Assembly: GCA_019671135.1 (NCBI GenBank)
Contig: JAHRHY010000005.1
Span: forward strand, 372,001-436,000
Length of the DNA stretch: 64,000 bases
Source of the DNA: Linnemannia hyalina
Taxonomy: Eukaryota > Mortierellomycota > Mortierellomycetes > Mortierellales > Mortierellaceae
Direction of reading: 5' to 3'
Shown here: positions 45,635-58,400 of the stretch, piece after piece
How the letters are laid out: each line of letters starts with the position of its first letter
How positions within the stretch are numbered: the first letter of the stretch is position 1
The notes under the pieces: model-generated
Seen by the model: only the letters and a program-made list of their open reading frames with translations
Databases searched by the model: none
What the model was told of the DNA's origin: nothing
Program-made: the position numbers and the translations under genes

Positions 45635-47716
45635 CTAGTTGGAAGGTGGCGCAGGTTTGGCAGCAAGAGGCGGTGGGACCTTCCGTGGCCTCCTCGCTGC
45701 GGCCGCTGCGGCTTTCGAACTCCCCGCAAACGAATCTGGTCCCAAAAACGACGACGAATTCGGCAACGAGCTCGACAACAACCCCACCCCTCCTGGCCCA
45801 ACGCCTCCAGATATTACAACACCACCTGGCAACACCGCCGGCCCCACACCCTGCAACCCAACCGAGGCACTCCCTTTTTCGACAATTAGCCCCCGTAACC
45901 ACTTGATTTCCATTTCGAGTTCTCTCGCACGGGCCTCGAGGATTTCGGATTTTACGGTCATCTCCTTGGCGGTCTTTTCGAGGATTTGTTCGCGGAGACG
46001 TTTCTTTTGACGGAATCGGGCGGATGCTGCGGTGTTGCGGCGACGTTTGTCTTCTTCTGCGTCGGCTGCCTGGCGGGCCGCTTCTTCTGGGTCCAAGGAA
46101 AGAGGTTGGTTCTGGTATAGGTTTGGGTCGTCGTCGTCGTCGTTCATGGCGTCGTCGCCTTGTGGGGATTGGACCGCGCTGTGTATGGCGCTGAAGGTCA
46201 TGTCGTCCATCATATCATCCTGGTCTTGGTCCTGGTAATACCCTCTTTGGTGGTGAATCTGTTGTTGCTGTTGCTGGTGGGGATGAAACTGGTTCGATGC
46301 AGAAGTAGTAGAGGACGCAGATGAAGAGGACGATGCACGTTCCTTTTGCTGAAGACGACGTTCCTCCGCCAATTCGTTCTCATACTCTTCCAGCTCACTC
46401 TCGAGTTGTTGGAGCTTCTCTTGGTGCGAAAAGTAACCGAGAGAGGGATTGGAAGGCTGTGTGTGACTGGGCGAGAGGAGTGAGAGTGACGACAGAGCAC
46501 TGACGCTATTTACACGACCCCTGTTCCCCGTCGTTCCTGCTGTCGTTTCTGCTGTCGTTCTAGAGCTGCTTGTTGAAGGGTCGTCCGACCCAGACGTAGT
46601 CACATGACCCAAAAACTGCTGTGCACTTCCGCCTCCTTGCTGAGGGATAGCGACACCAGCCAACTGAGAGGGTAGAGAGGACGGTAGTGAAGATGGGAAA
46701 CCTCCTGTAGGGGGGTATGCCTGAAACTGTTGCTGCTGTTGGATTAGGTAAGCCTGTTGTTGTTGTTGTTGTTGTTGAGCGTAGATGGGTTGTTGAACAC
46801 GAGGATCGTAGTGTACACGGAGCTGTCCTCCCGCTTGCTGTTGTTGCTTTTGAGGGTTCCGTTGCCTTGGCCGCTCGACTAGAGATAAGTCTGTCCGTGA
46901 ATCTAAAATAGAGTGAATTGAGCATAAGAAGCGAGAGTGTATGTGTTAGTTTCAGTCGGGACCCTGAACTGCTGAAACTGTCCCAAAGAACAAAAGCGCC
47001 GAAGAGGTGCATAGTGAAGTAATGCAGAGGAGGAGAGGGGTACCAAAACACCAAGTATGGGATACGGCATTGACGAAGCATAAAGCCAAAAAAAAAAAAG
47101 GGGGGGGGGGGGGGAAGGTGTTGGTTGTGGCAAAAACTATCCATGCGTGTAGAGGCATATGTCGTTGTGTGGTGTACATGTGTACACTGCTGTTTTCCAT
47201 CATCCTTTGTCTTGTCTGTCTCTCTGTCATACCTTGTCCGGATGCCGAATCAATATATCCGCTATGCATAGTACCATCGATCGCCTGGAACTGCCTCTGT
47301 CCCTGACCTAACTGCTGCTGCTGCTGCTGGTGAAGCAAAGCAGCCTGTTGCTGCTGAGCATGATACTGCTGCCGCTGCGAATGCGCAATCTTGAGCGCAA
47401 GCTCGTCCTCATAAGAATGGACACCCGGTTGATAGTCGACCGTGAATTGAGCATTCGCCCACCGGATCAGATCGTCGTCCGGCAGATGTTCTGGATCATC
47501 GTTGTTGTCGTTGTTGTTCTCGCCACTGCCTCCCGTTGAAGGCGCGTCCTGGCCATGATCGGTATCCTTGCCGTTACTGCTCCTACTCCGGGAAGAAGTG
47601 ATAAGGATATGCTGTGTGTGGTGATGTTGTTGCGGGTGATGAGGGTGCGCGTGTTGATGCTGGTTGTAGGTCGCTGCGGCTGTTGCGGCGGGGTATTGGT
47701 TTATGTGGCCGTTCAT
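45635..47716 (-). CDS. bZIP transcription factor, CYS3/METR-like basic region
   Basis: Two exons (47716–47233, 46902–45635) close to 583 residues. The bZIP lies near the C-terminus: basic region DKRRRNTAASARFRQKKRLR at about residues 446–465, followed by EQILEKTAKEM and leucine-zipper heptads to WLRGLIVEKG at about residue 504. The NTAASARFR core followed by a K/R cluster and EIKWLRGLI is typical of fungal CYS3/METR sulfur regulators and of related early-fungal bZIP families; the exact regulon cannot be told. The N-terminus is His- and Gln-rich with several poly-Q tracts, and contains an ordered block DDDLIRWANAQFTVDYQPGV at about residues 82–101. The tail after the zipper is Gly/Ser-rich. 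The 330-bp intron is longer than most here and contains an A-run next to a G-run. Confidence 0.88.
47086..47115. repeat. Adjacent poly-A and poly-G runs in the bZIP intron
   Basis: About 12 A followed by about 15 G inside the intron between 46903 and 47232. Confidence 0.85.
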
Positions 47717-50700
47717 TTTTGTTGGTTTATGGTTGAGCTGTGGACGTTTTGTGGCCTGGTTTGATTTTTTTCCACAGTTTGAGCGGATGAGGACCAGGAC
47801 AGAGGGCCAGGGCGGCTAATGGTTATCGGCGGTTGTCTCGGATCACTGGCGACGAAAGTAATGGTGAGAATAATAAGAGCTTTGGAGGGTAGGACGAAGA
47901 GAAGACAAGAAAAGGCTGATCTGAAATCGAGGCAAGGGGTAACGTCTTGTGGACTGACCACAGGGTATAAAGTACAAGCAAGGGTCGATTGCTGAATCAG
48001 AGAAAAAGAAAGAGCTGAAACAAAAAAAGAGAAGAAAGTAAACGTAAGTGGATGCAGCGGCAGATCGAATGTTTAAATACAACGATGTGAAGAGTAAGAA
48101 AAAGAAAAGAAAAAGGAAGAGAAAGAGGAGGATGAACAAAAGGAAGAAAGGGAAAAATAGAAATAAGAAAAATGAGGCACACAAAAGGGGTTTGTCATTG
48201 AGGATTCAATTGGACAGGGCCAAATATCATCGGCGATTGCGCTGGTGAAGTGTCCGATGATGCTATCCTGGAAACAAAAGTCGTCTCTTTCTGTTCTTTT
48301 CAAGGTTATCTCTTTCCTTTACAAAGGAGGAAAAGGGAAAGGAAAAGGGAACGCAACGGTAAGAAGTTGAAATGTTGCCATTTGCAGTTACATATCGGAC
48401 ATCCAGGATCCGAGAGGGACAGGGAAGGTCAATGAATAAGGAAAGTGAGCCCTGTTTTTTGAGTTCGTCACGGACATAACACATCGTCAATCGCCAGCAG
48501 AAACAAACTGAATGATTGACTGAATGACTGACTGACTGAATGGCAGAGACACAGAAAGAAGGATAATGGATGGCATAGTTTCTCTTGTCATCCATTGGTT
48601 GGGCGCAAGTACAACAACAACACAGAGAGAAGCAAATGCAAACAGGGAGAAAATAAGGAGCACAAAAAACACACCTTGCACAAGTGGATGATGATGATGA
48701 TGTACGCAACCACCACTCATAACAACAAACAACAAACAACTACAAACAAACAGAACGGTATATTTGAAAGTGTGTGAACACAAGCAGGATTTGGCCATGG
48801 ACAATGGACACGGGCATGGACAGGAGAGGGGAAAAAAATTGGGTGGTCCACAGCAAAAGCTTCACGCGATGACACGATATCGGAAGGTTCTTCGTCAATT
48901 GCTTAAAATCCAACCCACCATGGGGCGGCGCACACAGTTACACATGAACGCTTCTTTTTGTCTTTATCCGCTTCTTTGCTTGCTACTACCGATGCTGCTG
49001 GACAACGACATTTGACTGTCAGCCCCTCTCACGGGAAAAAAGGGGAAGGTCAAAGAGCTTTCTGTTGACAAATGTTGAATTAGGGAAAAGGGTGCAAGGG
49101 CTCCAAGAAGGCAATGAGTGGAGGAACTTCAATGTCAAAGGGGTGGAATGACGCTTGTCTTTCGATAACCCACTTTCCTCGCACTTTCTCTCCTTTTCTT
49201 CGTTTGCATCCATGCCTCTTATCCCACGCTACTTCTGAAACTGCGGCGATGATCCACTGGGCCGATTGACAAATAAAGAAAAGGACGCGTCCTCCTTACG
49301 CAAATGGAGTACTTTTAACCTTTCTTCAAGGAACGAAAAGAACCCTCTTTGTTTTTATGAACGAAGGATACTTTTGATGGAACCCATGAGCATGACCGTG
49401 GCTGAATGAAAGGTAAAGAAAGGGTGCTGAAAAAGCGTGGTGTATCTTCGGAGAAACGCGTGAATAGAAGTCATTGGAAGCTGAATGAAAAGCGAATGAA
49501 CAAATGAATCTTCCAGTTGGACGAAAGGTAGTACCACAACCACGCCTTTCTCCTTGTTTTTTGTTCTTTGTTCAAACTGTGTTCTGACCATGAAGAAAAA
49601 AAATAGAAAACAAGGGAGGCATCACCCTTCCTTTCCCTTCCCATCCAGTTCCTTCCCCCCTTGTTAAACTGTGTTTGGACCACACTTTAGCATGTGCATA
49701 TTTTTGTTGCCGGCACAACAACAATCAACAATAAAAAAATATTATACGTGGATGGGTGAGGTGTATGAGAAATCGATCGCGTCGTTTTGTCTTGAAGTCT
49801 TGATAACGCAAAGAACGGGCGTGTATAATGGAGCAAGTAAGAAAAGGCGATGATTCAATAAAAAAAACTGTAAAGGTAATGATAAACAAAAAAAAAAAAA
49901 GGTATAGCCGCACGGCAACGCTGTACACATTACGAACGGCGGTCCAAAATTCGTCATCACAGCTGCCTGTTCTCCATGGATGGACAACAAAAGTAACAAC
50001 AACGCCCGTCCTTCAATTGAGTTTCAGCGATTGAAGGAGGAGAAGTAGGGATCGATCGCTGAACACGATTTGGCCAGTTAAGCACAACATGCAACCAGAC
50101 AGTTGGTTGTACCTACACACCACACCACACCACTACTTTCAGCAAACGAGCTCCACCTTGAAGAAAAGGCAGAAATGTTTGATGATAACAGCAGCATGCG
50201 GCGGGAGATAAGAGCAAAAGCTGAAGTAAACACGCAAAGAGACATACACAAACAGAAGGGACGTTGGGAAATTGGGGAGAGGCTTCCAAGAAGAGAGAGG
50301 GAGAGAGAAAAAGAAAGGGATCGAGCGAGAGAAGGGAGAAGGAGAGGGCTGTTGATGGGAAGAGGGTGAAAATCATTCAACTTTGCGAAAAATGGCGTGC
50401 TGCGACCCCTCTTTTCTGATTTCAAATAGGACAGAGAAACGGGTCACAATTTACCTACGGCGCGGACGAACTGTTGGTAGTAGATGTCACGTGTGTTGGG
50501 CACCTCCCTAGGGCGGTGCAAAGTAAACATCCCTGTGGTGTTTATCCCCGCTTTGTTTGTTCTGTGCTGGGGCAGAGACCAAGGGGCTGGGAAAAATGAC
50601 AAGCTCGAGGGATATGAAGTGAGGTGAGAGTTGGTTTTTAATGATGGATATGCAAATGCAAACGGAAAAAAAAGGTAACAGAATGAATATGAGGGAAGAT

Positions 50701-50735
50701 TGCGCATGAAAAAGTGTGTCCTTGAATGGACATCT
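47717..50735. other. Upstream region of the bZIP gene; no gene seen
   Basis: About 3 kb. Several open frames exist but all are low-complexity or Lys/Arg-rich translations of purine tracts (for example 48048–48190). The right end holds the NOB1 3' region. A long upstream region is common for regulator genes, but no specific site was recognised. Confidence 0.5.
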
Positions 50736-52281
50736 TTATCTTCTCCTCCTGAGGGTCTGGTTCTTCTTGACAGCGTTTGGGTTCCGTTTGCCATATCCAA
50801 TGACAGGTGCTCCAAAGGGGTTCCTGACATCGATCTGGCCCTCAAGCAGACGGGGCACGTAATCCGGGTCAAAAGCATCAATCTTCTTCTGGCGTCTCTG
50901 GAACTTCATCGACAACTCAAACTCGCGCTGGTCCTCCCTCAGAATCAAATCGTTGTTCTTGCGACCTCCCTTGGGGGCCGGGATTGAGTATTTGGTGCCG
51001 CGGAGGTTGTAGACCATGTTCTTCTTGAGGTAGTACTTGACGTTGCCGTTCTGGTCTGTGCTAGTCGAGGTCCTCATCAACGTCGAGTTTCCACAGCTGG
51101 GGCAGAACTTCTTCTCCATGTCGTGGGTCACCTTGGTGCAGGCATGGCACCTCAGGACCCAATTCTTGACTTTGCTGATCCGAAGTCCGTCGATCGACAA
51201 CAGGTTGAGACCCATCTGGAGGAGAACATTCTGCATCGCGTAATCGGCCGTCGTACAGGCAACCTGCATCAACAGCGTCTTGCGGGCCTTCTTCTTGGGC
51301 TTCAATGTGCCGTGGCGCTTGAACTTTTTGACGTTCTCGGGTGTGATCCACTCACCATCATCATCATCGTCCTCGTTGTTCTCCTCTGTTGCTGCTGGAG
51401 TCGACTCTGAAGCATCCTTGGTCTCCTTCTGCTCTGCAGACTCGGTCTTTCCCTCCACTGTCGTCAAGTTCTCGAGCTTTCCTGAAATCTCCTGAACATC
51501 CTGATCCTCAGCTGCAACTGCCTCCTCCTCATCATCATCAGACTCCTCCTCCTCCTCCAACACAGTGTTTCCTTGCTCTTGCTGTTGGCTGTCCTCAGCG
51601 GTAGTTGTGGGCTCCTCATCCTCGAAATCGCCAGTAATTTCCTTTGCAGAGTTCTTGGTGCGTCTGGGGGTTGCTGGGGGCTTGTTGCCAGTGGGCTGGA
51701 CGTTAGCGCGGACGGGTTCGGCACGGATACGCTTCATGCCACAGTTCTCGAATTCCAGCTGGTAAGTCAGGGCCAAGACACGAAGATCGGTTGCGGACAG
51801 AACAGCAGAATCTCCTGTCTTCCTGGCAAAGGCAGCAACTAATAAAATTGTTTCATATAAAGAGCACAAGGGTAAATAAACGATTCACACCACAGGCACT
51901 GGTCATATACAAATGCATATGGGCATGCGCTTTGCAAAGTCGCAGATGATAACTTGAAAGAGAAGAGAACTAACCAGCGCGGACAGAGGACTCGTTGGGG
52001 TTGATGACCTGGATATCAAAAGGGAGCATGTCGAGATCCTTGCGCGCCTGCTTGTCTCTAATTTCGTTCAGGACCTCGGGGATGGTATAGAACTTGTCCG
52101 CCAGGGCTCTCAGCTTGGAGGCTCCACCGCGCAGGAAAGGCGAGGTATCGAGGACGAGGCTGATGGCTCTGTCGTGGGTCTCATCGGTAGTTAAGAAGGG
52201 GTTGCTGCTGCTGCTGCCAGCCTCGGTAGTGTTCTCGGTGGCGACAATGTCGGGGGTGATGGTCTTCTCGGGTGTGGTCAT
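50736..52281 (-). CDS. NOB1: NOB1, pre-18S rRNA site-D endonuclease
   Basis: Two exons (52281–51975, 51838–50736) close to 469 residues. The protein cuts 20S pre-rRNA at site D to make mature 18S rRNA in the pre-40S particle. The PIN domain spans the intron: VLDTSPFL (Asp 45), PEVLNEIRDKQAR and, in exon 2, KTGDSAVLSATDLRVLAL. A long acidic linker follows, then GEWITPENVKKFKRHG and the NOB1 zinc ribbon LRCHACTKV ... FCPSCGNSTL. The C-terminus has the conserved KYYLKKNMVYNLRGTKYSIP and the Arg-rich end (KKNQTLRRRR). An in-frame ATG at 52314 would add 11 residues; I chose 52281 (MTTPEK). Confidence 0.95.
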
Positions 52282-52440
52282 TATGTCGAGTGTGGTGTGA
52301 AGAAGGTGTTGCAATGAGAAAGACTGAGAGTGAATAGTTGCGTGCAGTGATGCCTTGTCTGCCTCAAGGGACCAAAAGAAAAAAAAGAAAAAAAGTAAAC
52401 ACCTTTTTCGACAGTCACAAAACTTTATTTTTCAAGTGCC

Positions 52441-55400
52441 CTACATAAGCCCAAACCCTTCAGCGTTGCCTATGGCCGTCATGAGACGTTCCTGTAACCT
52501 CTCTTTGGACGAGTAGGCGCAGAGCATGAGCGTGTTGTAACATGTATGGGACGTCGGCAGGCGCATCGAATCGGGTCCGTTCTTGGATATCGTAAATGAG
52601 AGATGGCCAAGTCCTCCTATTGGCACTCGATCCGACCCTGTTGCAAAGAACAGTAACCGCTTCTTGTCCTTATCCTCGTACGCATGCACAGTCTCCCAGA
52701 ACCACCGAATGATCCTTGACTTAGCGTGGAACCCTCCCTCGTACTGCGTGATCTGCTCAAGCGCATTGAAGTCGAGGTCCGGCGAACCACAGATCAATTG
52801 TTCGACTTCTTCAGGCCTAAAGAGCTATATGTAACAAGGAAAAGGACAAGGGACGAATTAGTGACTGAGTGTCGCTCAAATCTTAAGAAAAGTACCAGCA
52901 AGAGCTATTGTTGATACCTGAATGGCGCTTCCAAGTGTGACGAGGTGGAATCCCTCGCTAAAAGCGTTGAACTGTTTGGCGATGGATGTTGTGAAGTAGA
53001 ACTTGAGGTACTCCTTTACAAACTCGGTTCGGTTCGCGTTTGTCAAAGGAATATTTACTCCGTCAGGGATGAGATCGTGCTGGAACGTCTGGCCAAATGA
53101 TTCGTACTCGACTTGGAATGTCCGGTCGTAAGCCTCCAGAACATCACCTTCAAAGGTCTCTAGTTGCCGAAGACCTTTTGCCAAAGTCTAGAAACAAACA
53201 AACACATCTTGGTTAGTATGCAATGCAAGGCTCACGCTGATCATGCACACAAGAAAGCAAGCAAATAAGCTGGCTTGCATATATACAAGCATGCGAAAAA
53301 AGGACAAACAAACAAGCAATGCAGCGTGACTCGTACTGGATCTATTTCCATGAGATCATCAAGGTCCCACTGCTCGTCTAGACGGCTCAGATCTCCTTGA
53401 GACTCGGCCGCAAGGGCCAGCTTCTTGTAGAGGGCCAGCGGGAAGTGGATGTCCAAGATGATCCCGTTGTAGATGGCCAGACCTATTAGACGGCCCACCA
53501 TGTTGTACTCATCCAAGGCCAGCTCATCCTCCAACGGGCTTTGAGCGAACCAACACAGCCGAGACTCGTCGTTCAAGGTAAACATCCCTATAATTTTGAA
53601 TACATTTCACGGGGTCAAACAGAGGACGAAGTAAAAAAGATCAGATGTGGTCCACTGTAGGTCGTAGCCATCTTCCAGCACACAATCCGATCAAGGTTTG
53701 ACAAAGACAAAATTTGATCCGCAAAAAACGCACCATACTTGGGATCGATGAGCTCACGCATGGCCAGCTGGAAGAATTCCTTTTGGACTCCGCCCTCATC
53801 GATCCCCTCCTCGTTGACAAACTTGACCTTGAGCTGCTTCTTGAGGTCCTCGTGCGACTTGTGCTGAAGCTGGACAAGAGCATCCTCGATGATGTAGTCT
53901 CGTCGAATGGTGAGCAAAAGGTAAGGAGGGTTCACTCCAGCAAATAATGCTCTAAAAAAAGCCAGCTGTAAAAGAAAACATAGTCGTGTGAGTGATTTAA
54001 CTCTGTTTTCCCCGTCGTTCCCGCTCATGACCCTTGCTCTCCTTTCAACGCTTTTACCTGTAACTTTTCCCGCATCAGCACTGACGACTCAAGTTTCAGG
54101 ATGTTGGCCTTGGTTGTCACAGTCAACACGAATGGGAAGTTGCAGAGGGCAAACACCTTTTCGCGGAACCGCTTGAAATCGTCCATAAAGTCGATGAACC
54201 CATTCAGCGATTCATTGTAGAACTCCGTGTACTTGATCAACTTTGCCTCTTGATTGACATGGTCTACATATTCAGGTTCAAAACATAAGTGAGTGCGTTA
54301 GTACAACCACACACAAAGCACCTTTAACATATCAATGAGCGACCGATACGACATTGTTACTAACAGAAAAAGTGCAGGCACTGTAAGGCGGATATCACAT
54401 TGTCATCCAAATTTGCGGTGCTAGAGGGGAGACCAGCTCTTGTGACATATCCTTCGATCATCTCGACCCTCATGTTTATGAATCGATGAACCAACCACAC
54501 AAGCCAGGCCATGGTCTCTTCAAGAGACGCCACTCCATCGCCAGAGCTAGGTCTTGGTGTAACAAGGTAGTACTTGAGCACTCGTTGACATGCTGATGAG
54601 GATCTCCACACGATCTGACACAAGTTCGCGACAAGACTGCTCTGCCATGGCCGTTCTTTCAGTATCGGATACTATCAGTAGCAAGACATATAAGTAGCGG
54701 TCGTTAGCCTTTTCTGCCAACTTGCAGCTTCTCACAAACAAAATTCGCCCCGCACCGATATCCAGAGAAGTGTACGGTACCATGAAGATAATGAGGATGC
54801 CTTTCATCAGTCTTGGAGTGACCAAGTTGGGCATGGCGGAGACTGAGCTCATGATCCGTTCTGCTGCCGACGCAATCAATATTTGTGCCTCAGGAGGGCA
54901 CTCACGCAACAGCCAGTACGCCTGTTGAACATCCGACAGCAGCAGCGATAGTGGGTTCTTTGCATCCATGTTGGGCTAGTTGAGGAGAACAATGTTGGAA
55001 TTGAGGTCAGCTACTGATGAACATTATTTCTAAATATCCCCGCCATTCCGCTGTAGAAACTTTGAAAGATGATCGCGACCTACATCCGCAAAGCTCATTG
55101 ACAGTCTAGAGAGCGAAGAGAAGACGATCTGAAGGCGGGCAAGAAGTGCGTCGTACGACTGATCCCGTTTACACTGTTCGATGAGCGCCTTGAACGTGAC
55201 GATATCCAAGTCAATAGTTGGATCTACGATCGCCAAACATACTCCTATGTTAGCGTTTGAGCCCTCTCCTAACACGTTCCTGTTGCAATGGCGATGATTT
55301 GAAAAAAGAAGAAAACGTACCTGCGACAATCTCACGCTGGGTCGTTGCTGATGCGGGTCTGGTCTCAAGTCGTGGACACAAGTCTCCAGTTCCTTTTGCT

Positions 55401-56353
55401 GCCATCTCAACAGCCTTTACTGCAATCTCGCTTGGGTCTTTGAGTGGAAATCCTGGATTTGAAGCACAGAGAGGCGTGCTGCAAGAAGCGACTCCGCAGC
55501 CCTGGAGGAACTGACGCAGATATCTAAATGCGTGTCCAATAAAGACATGTGTGAGCTCCTTCATGTCTGTCTCCCCGCAGCATGTTTATCTCCCTTCCCT
55601 GTAGATATGATACATACATGGACATCAATTGCTGGTTTGGTGAGGGCGTCACTGACGAAGTGTGAATTCCTGTGGATGAAGCCGATCTTGTCACATCTGC
55701 ATCATGCATGGATAATTCTTCGCCTCGCCCTCGTGTTGTCAATGCGCCTGCAAACTGTGTGTTGGAGTCCGAGTATGTATGATTCCGTGAATGTCGAATG
55801 ACTGACGACTGCTGCATTCTGGGATTCCTGTTGGCGTGGAGCGACTGGGTCCTTTGATGAGGATAGGGCTATACGATTGAAACATATGTTTTTTTACGGT
55901 TAGGAGTTGTACTGGTTGTACTGATGCTCAAGGATCGAAGCAGTCATGTCGACGGTTGAAGGAGCAGGTGATAAGAAGAGTAATGATGGCTTACCAGACC
56001 AGGAGTGAGGGTTGTAGGATGGTGCCTCCGACTTGGCGACTGAAGGACACTAGAAAGAACCAATTGGGCGAAAGCAAAAGCATACAGTTGAGTCATCTTG
56101 AATGTGCACTGGTCGCCAATTTGGTACGTCCACCTGATGCCCCACGGCCCCCTTTTGCATACACTGAACCGGTCCTTGGAGTAGTCTGTCCTGAGGATGA
56201 TGTTCCGCACTCTGCTGCTAGAGTATCGATTGTCAGACCCACTCGAGCTGTCGTTTCACACGTCTCCGCCTCGGTTCTTGTTGTGGAGGCAGAGGGAGCG
56301 GTGAGGGCTGGTGCGATTCCGTTTTGTGGGACATGGTCAGGGGAGGTGTCCAT
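52441..56353 (-). CDS. UBE3A-like: UBE3A/E6AP-type HECT E3 ubiquitin ligase with AZUL finger
   Basis: About twelve exons. From the 3' end they are 52441–52824, 52918–53187, 53337–53587, 53734–53965, 54058–54263, 54365–54614, 54673–54975, 55084–55223, 55321–55523, 55618–55868, about 55995–56049 and a first exon from 56353. The AZUL zinc finger is clear: YLRQFLQGCGVASC...CASNPGF...LCPR (exon at 55321–55523). The HECT domain begins near FPFVLTVTTKANILKLE, passes FVNEEGIDEGGVQKEFFQL and NMVGRLIGLAIYNGIILDIH, and ends with the catalytic Cys in LPTSHTCYNTLMLCAYSS. It takes ubiquitin from an E2 onto this Cys and passes it to substrates. The first exon (MDTSPDHVPQNG) is low-complexity. Its join to the short exon near 56049 does not close cleanly with the sites I tried, so the N-terminus is uncertain. 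AZUL plus HECT distinguishes it from most fungal HECT ligases. Confidence 0.88.
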
Positions 56354-56758
56354 GGAACCCTCGCAAGGGGTTGCTGTGCCTTGGTTGTCCGCCAGTTTGA
56401 ATGTCGATGTGGAGTGGAAGATTGGAGTGCGTTGAGAGTGAATGAAGTTGTGGCGCACGGTGTTGTGGAGAAGAAGAAGAGGAAGAAGAGAAAGACGAAG
56501 AGGCAGAGACAATGGGTGGTGGTCAGAAGGGTGAACTGGAGTGAGTACAAGAAGAGGGCAAGCCACTTTCCGGCGCTGGCCAATTGCCTGTCGGCAGTCC
56601 GCTTGTTGCCACCATTTTTTAGCTCCTTCAAAAAGGCGGGAGGGGTGTTGATCCCTTTCTTTCCCTCACACACGCCTTGCCTCCATTCTTCTCTCATTCA
56701 CCAACCTTCACCCGTCTTTCACTCTACATCACTAATTCAACAACCAACACTCTCTTCC
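56354..56758. promoter_or_regulatory. Divergent promoter, HECT ligase / RAD1
   Basis: 405 bp between two divergent start codons. It contains a GAAGAAGAAGA-rich tract (about 56470–56510) and a C/T-rich leader before RAD1. No TATA box recognised. Confidence 0.5.
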
Positions 56759-58257
56759 ATGGCACACAACAACATCCAAGGGTAACGGCCCTCTCTCCCC
56801 CTTACGAGCCCCTTTTATTTTCCCTTTATTGCACTGTACACTCCTTCACTCCTAGCTGTTTCCAGCCACTCACCTCTCCTTTTTTTTATGACATTTTACG
56901 TGCCCTTCTTGGCCTGCACATAGCCGCTTCTCCGGGCGTCTCCAAGATGCGCGTCATCTGGCGACAATGATCAAGACCGTGAACTTTAAAGATGTATGAG
57001 CCCCACGCCCTTATTTCAAAGCCTTTCGTCTCTTACTTTCTCCTCCTACCAGTTCCATTGATGCTGATGCCATTCTCATATTGATATAATAGACGGCAAT
57101 CTGCAACATTGGTCCTGACGGGATATTCTTTAACCTGGAAGAATCACGTTGTATCTTTTCACGATGTCTGGTTCCAAAGTCGCTCTTTGACGACTTCAAA
57201 TACGTCTATCCCGCAAAGGAACAGGAACACCTCGATCTGCGCTCACAACAAGGCTCCCAGTTTGATCCATCAGAATACACCGAAAAGTGGCCAGAGGGCT
57301 ATGATAACGAAGGGAGGGCCATCTTTGGGATCAGTCTCTCGACCCTGTTGAACTGCTTGAACATGTTTGGAACTGCTGGCGGATTTGGTATTAATAGTGG
57401 TGGATCCGGACGTTATGGTGGTTATGGAGGCGGCAGTGGTGGTGCAAGTGGCTCAAAGTACAACGCATCACAAAGCACGCAAGCAGGAGGAAAGGATAAC
57501 CAGGCACCGACATCCCTTGTAGCCGTGACAGCCGTCAAAATGATTTATAACGGCCCTGGGTCCAAATTGTACCTGACGTAAGTTGTCCACCTGGACGCGG
57601 CACCGTTGAACACCATGCTCTCGCATATGTTCCTATTCGACTCTGGCCATTCTTTCTCATCAGAATTCCTCGTTTTCAATTTTGTCCGCAGGATGGAGGA
57701 TCACGGAGTAATCACCACGTGCGGCATCCCAACTCTTGACCCAGAGGTGCCTGTTGTCCACGACTTCAACGAAGAGGTCATCTCAACTGTTTCAATGAAG
57801 GTATGCTATGTGTGTTACGATTAGATGTGGTCTTTGTGCCTCAGTTCACCTTCTCTACCTGACAACGGCCTGCTTCTGTGTATATCTGCGCTAGTCAAAG
57901 TGGCTGGATGAAGGTCTTCGGGATCTGGATGCCACGAGCCCGAGCGTGATCTTGCGCCTCTCGCCTGACACCCCCAATTTCCGGATTTCCAGCCTGGGAA
58001 CAGTCGAGGCCTTGGATATCAACTACTCTCTTGGCGATGTCCTCGACTCGTGCCAACTGGCCTACGAGCATGATATCCAGGTGAGCTACAACTTTACACA
58101 TGTCTTGCACATGCTGCGGGCATGCGCTCTGTCAACAAGCGCCTACATCGCCATCAACCAAGAAGGGTTTCTGAGAGTCCAGTTCCTCCACCCTGTCACA
58201 GAGAATCGCTACATGTACTCAGAATACACCTTCTCTCCCCTGGAGACGTACGAGTGA
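56759..58257 (+). CDS. RAD1: RAD1, subunit of the 9-1-1 checkpoint clamp
   Basis: Five exons (56759–56781, 56924–56993, 57093–57577, 57692–57800, 57895–58257) close to 349 residues. RAD1 forms the PCNA-like 9-1-1 ring with RAD9 and HUS1, loaded at damaged DNA to activate checkpoint kinases. Family features are GRFSGRLQDARHLATMIKTV at the N-terminus, NIGPDGIFFNLEESRCI, FKYVYPAKEQEHLDL, a Gly/Ser-rich insert after FGISLSTLLNCLNMFGTAGG, then VTAVKMIYNGPGSKLYLT and, near the end, SAYIAINQEGFLRVQFL. The first exon encodes only about eight residues (MAHNNIQ), which matches the small first exons of neighbouring genes. A GT within the last exon (58080) is not used because the frame across it is conserved. 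Human RAD1 is about 280 residues; the Gly/Ser insert accounts for part of the difference. Confidence 0.9.
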
Positions 58258-58400
58258 ATGCGAATAAAGAAGCATGCAAACATTTTTGATGTCCCCAGTT
58301 GGTCACGTGGGAGCCGACTAATTTCATATAAAAAGTCCCACCTTGCTGCAAAAAAAAATCTCTTCTGTTCGTTTCACTCATCTTCGCCGCCACTACCACC

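Noticed and set aside
48048..48248. Lys/Arg-rich short frame
   Set aside because: It is the translation of a purine-rich tract; no start context or homology.
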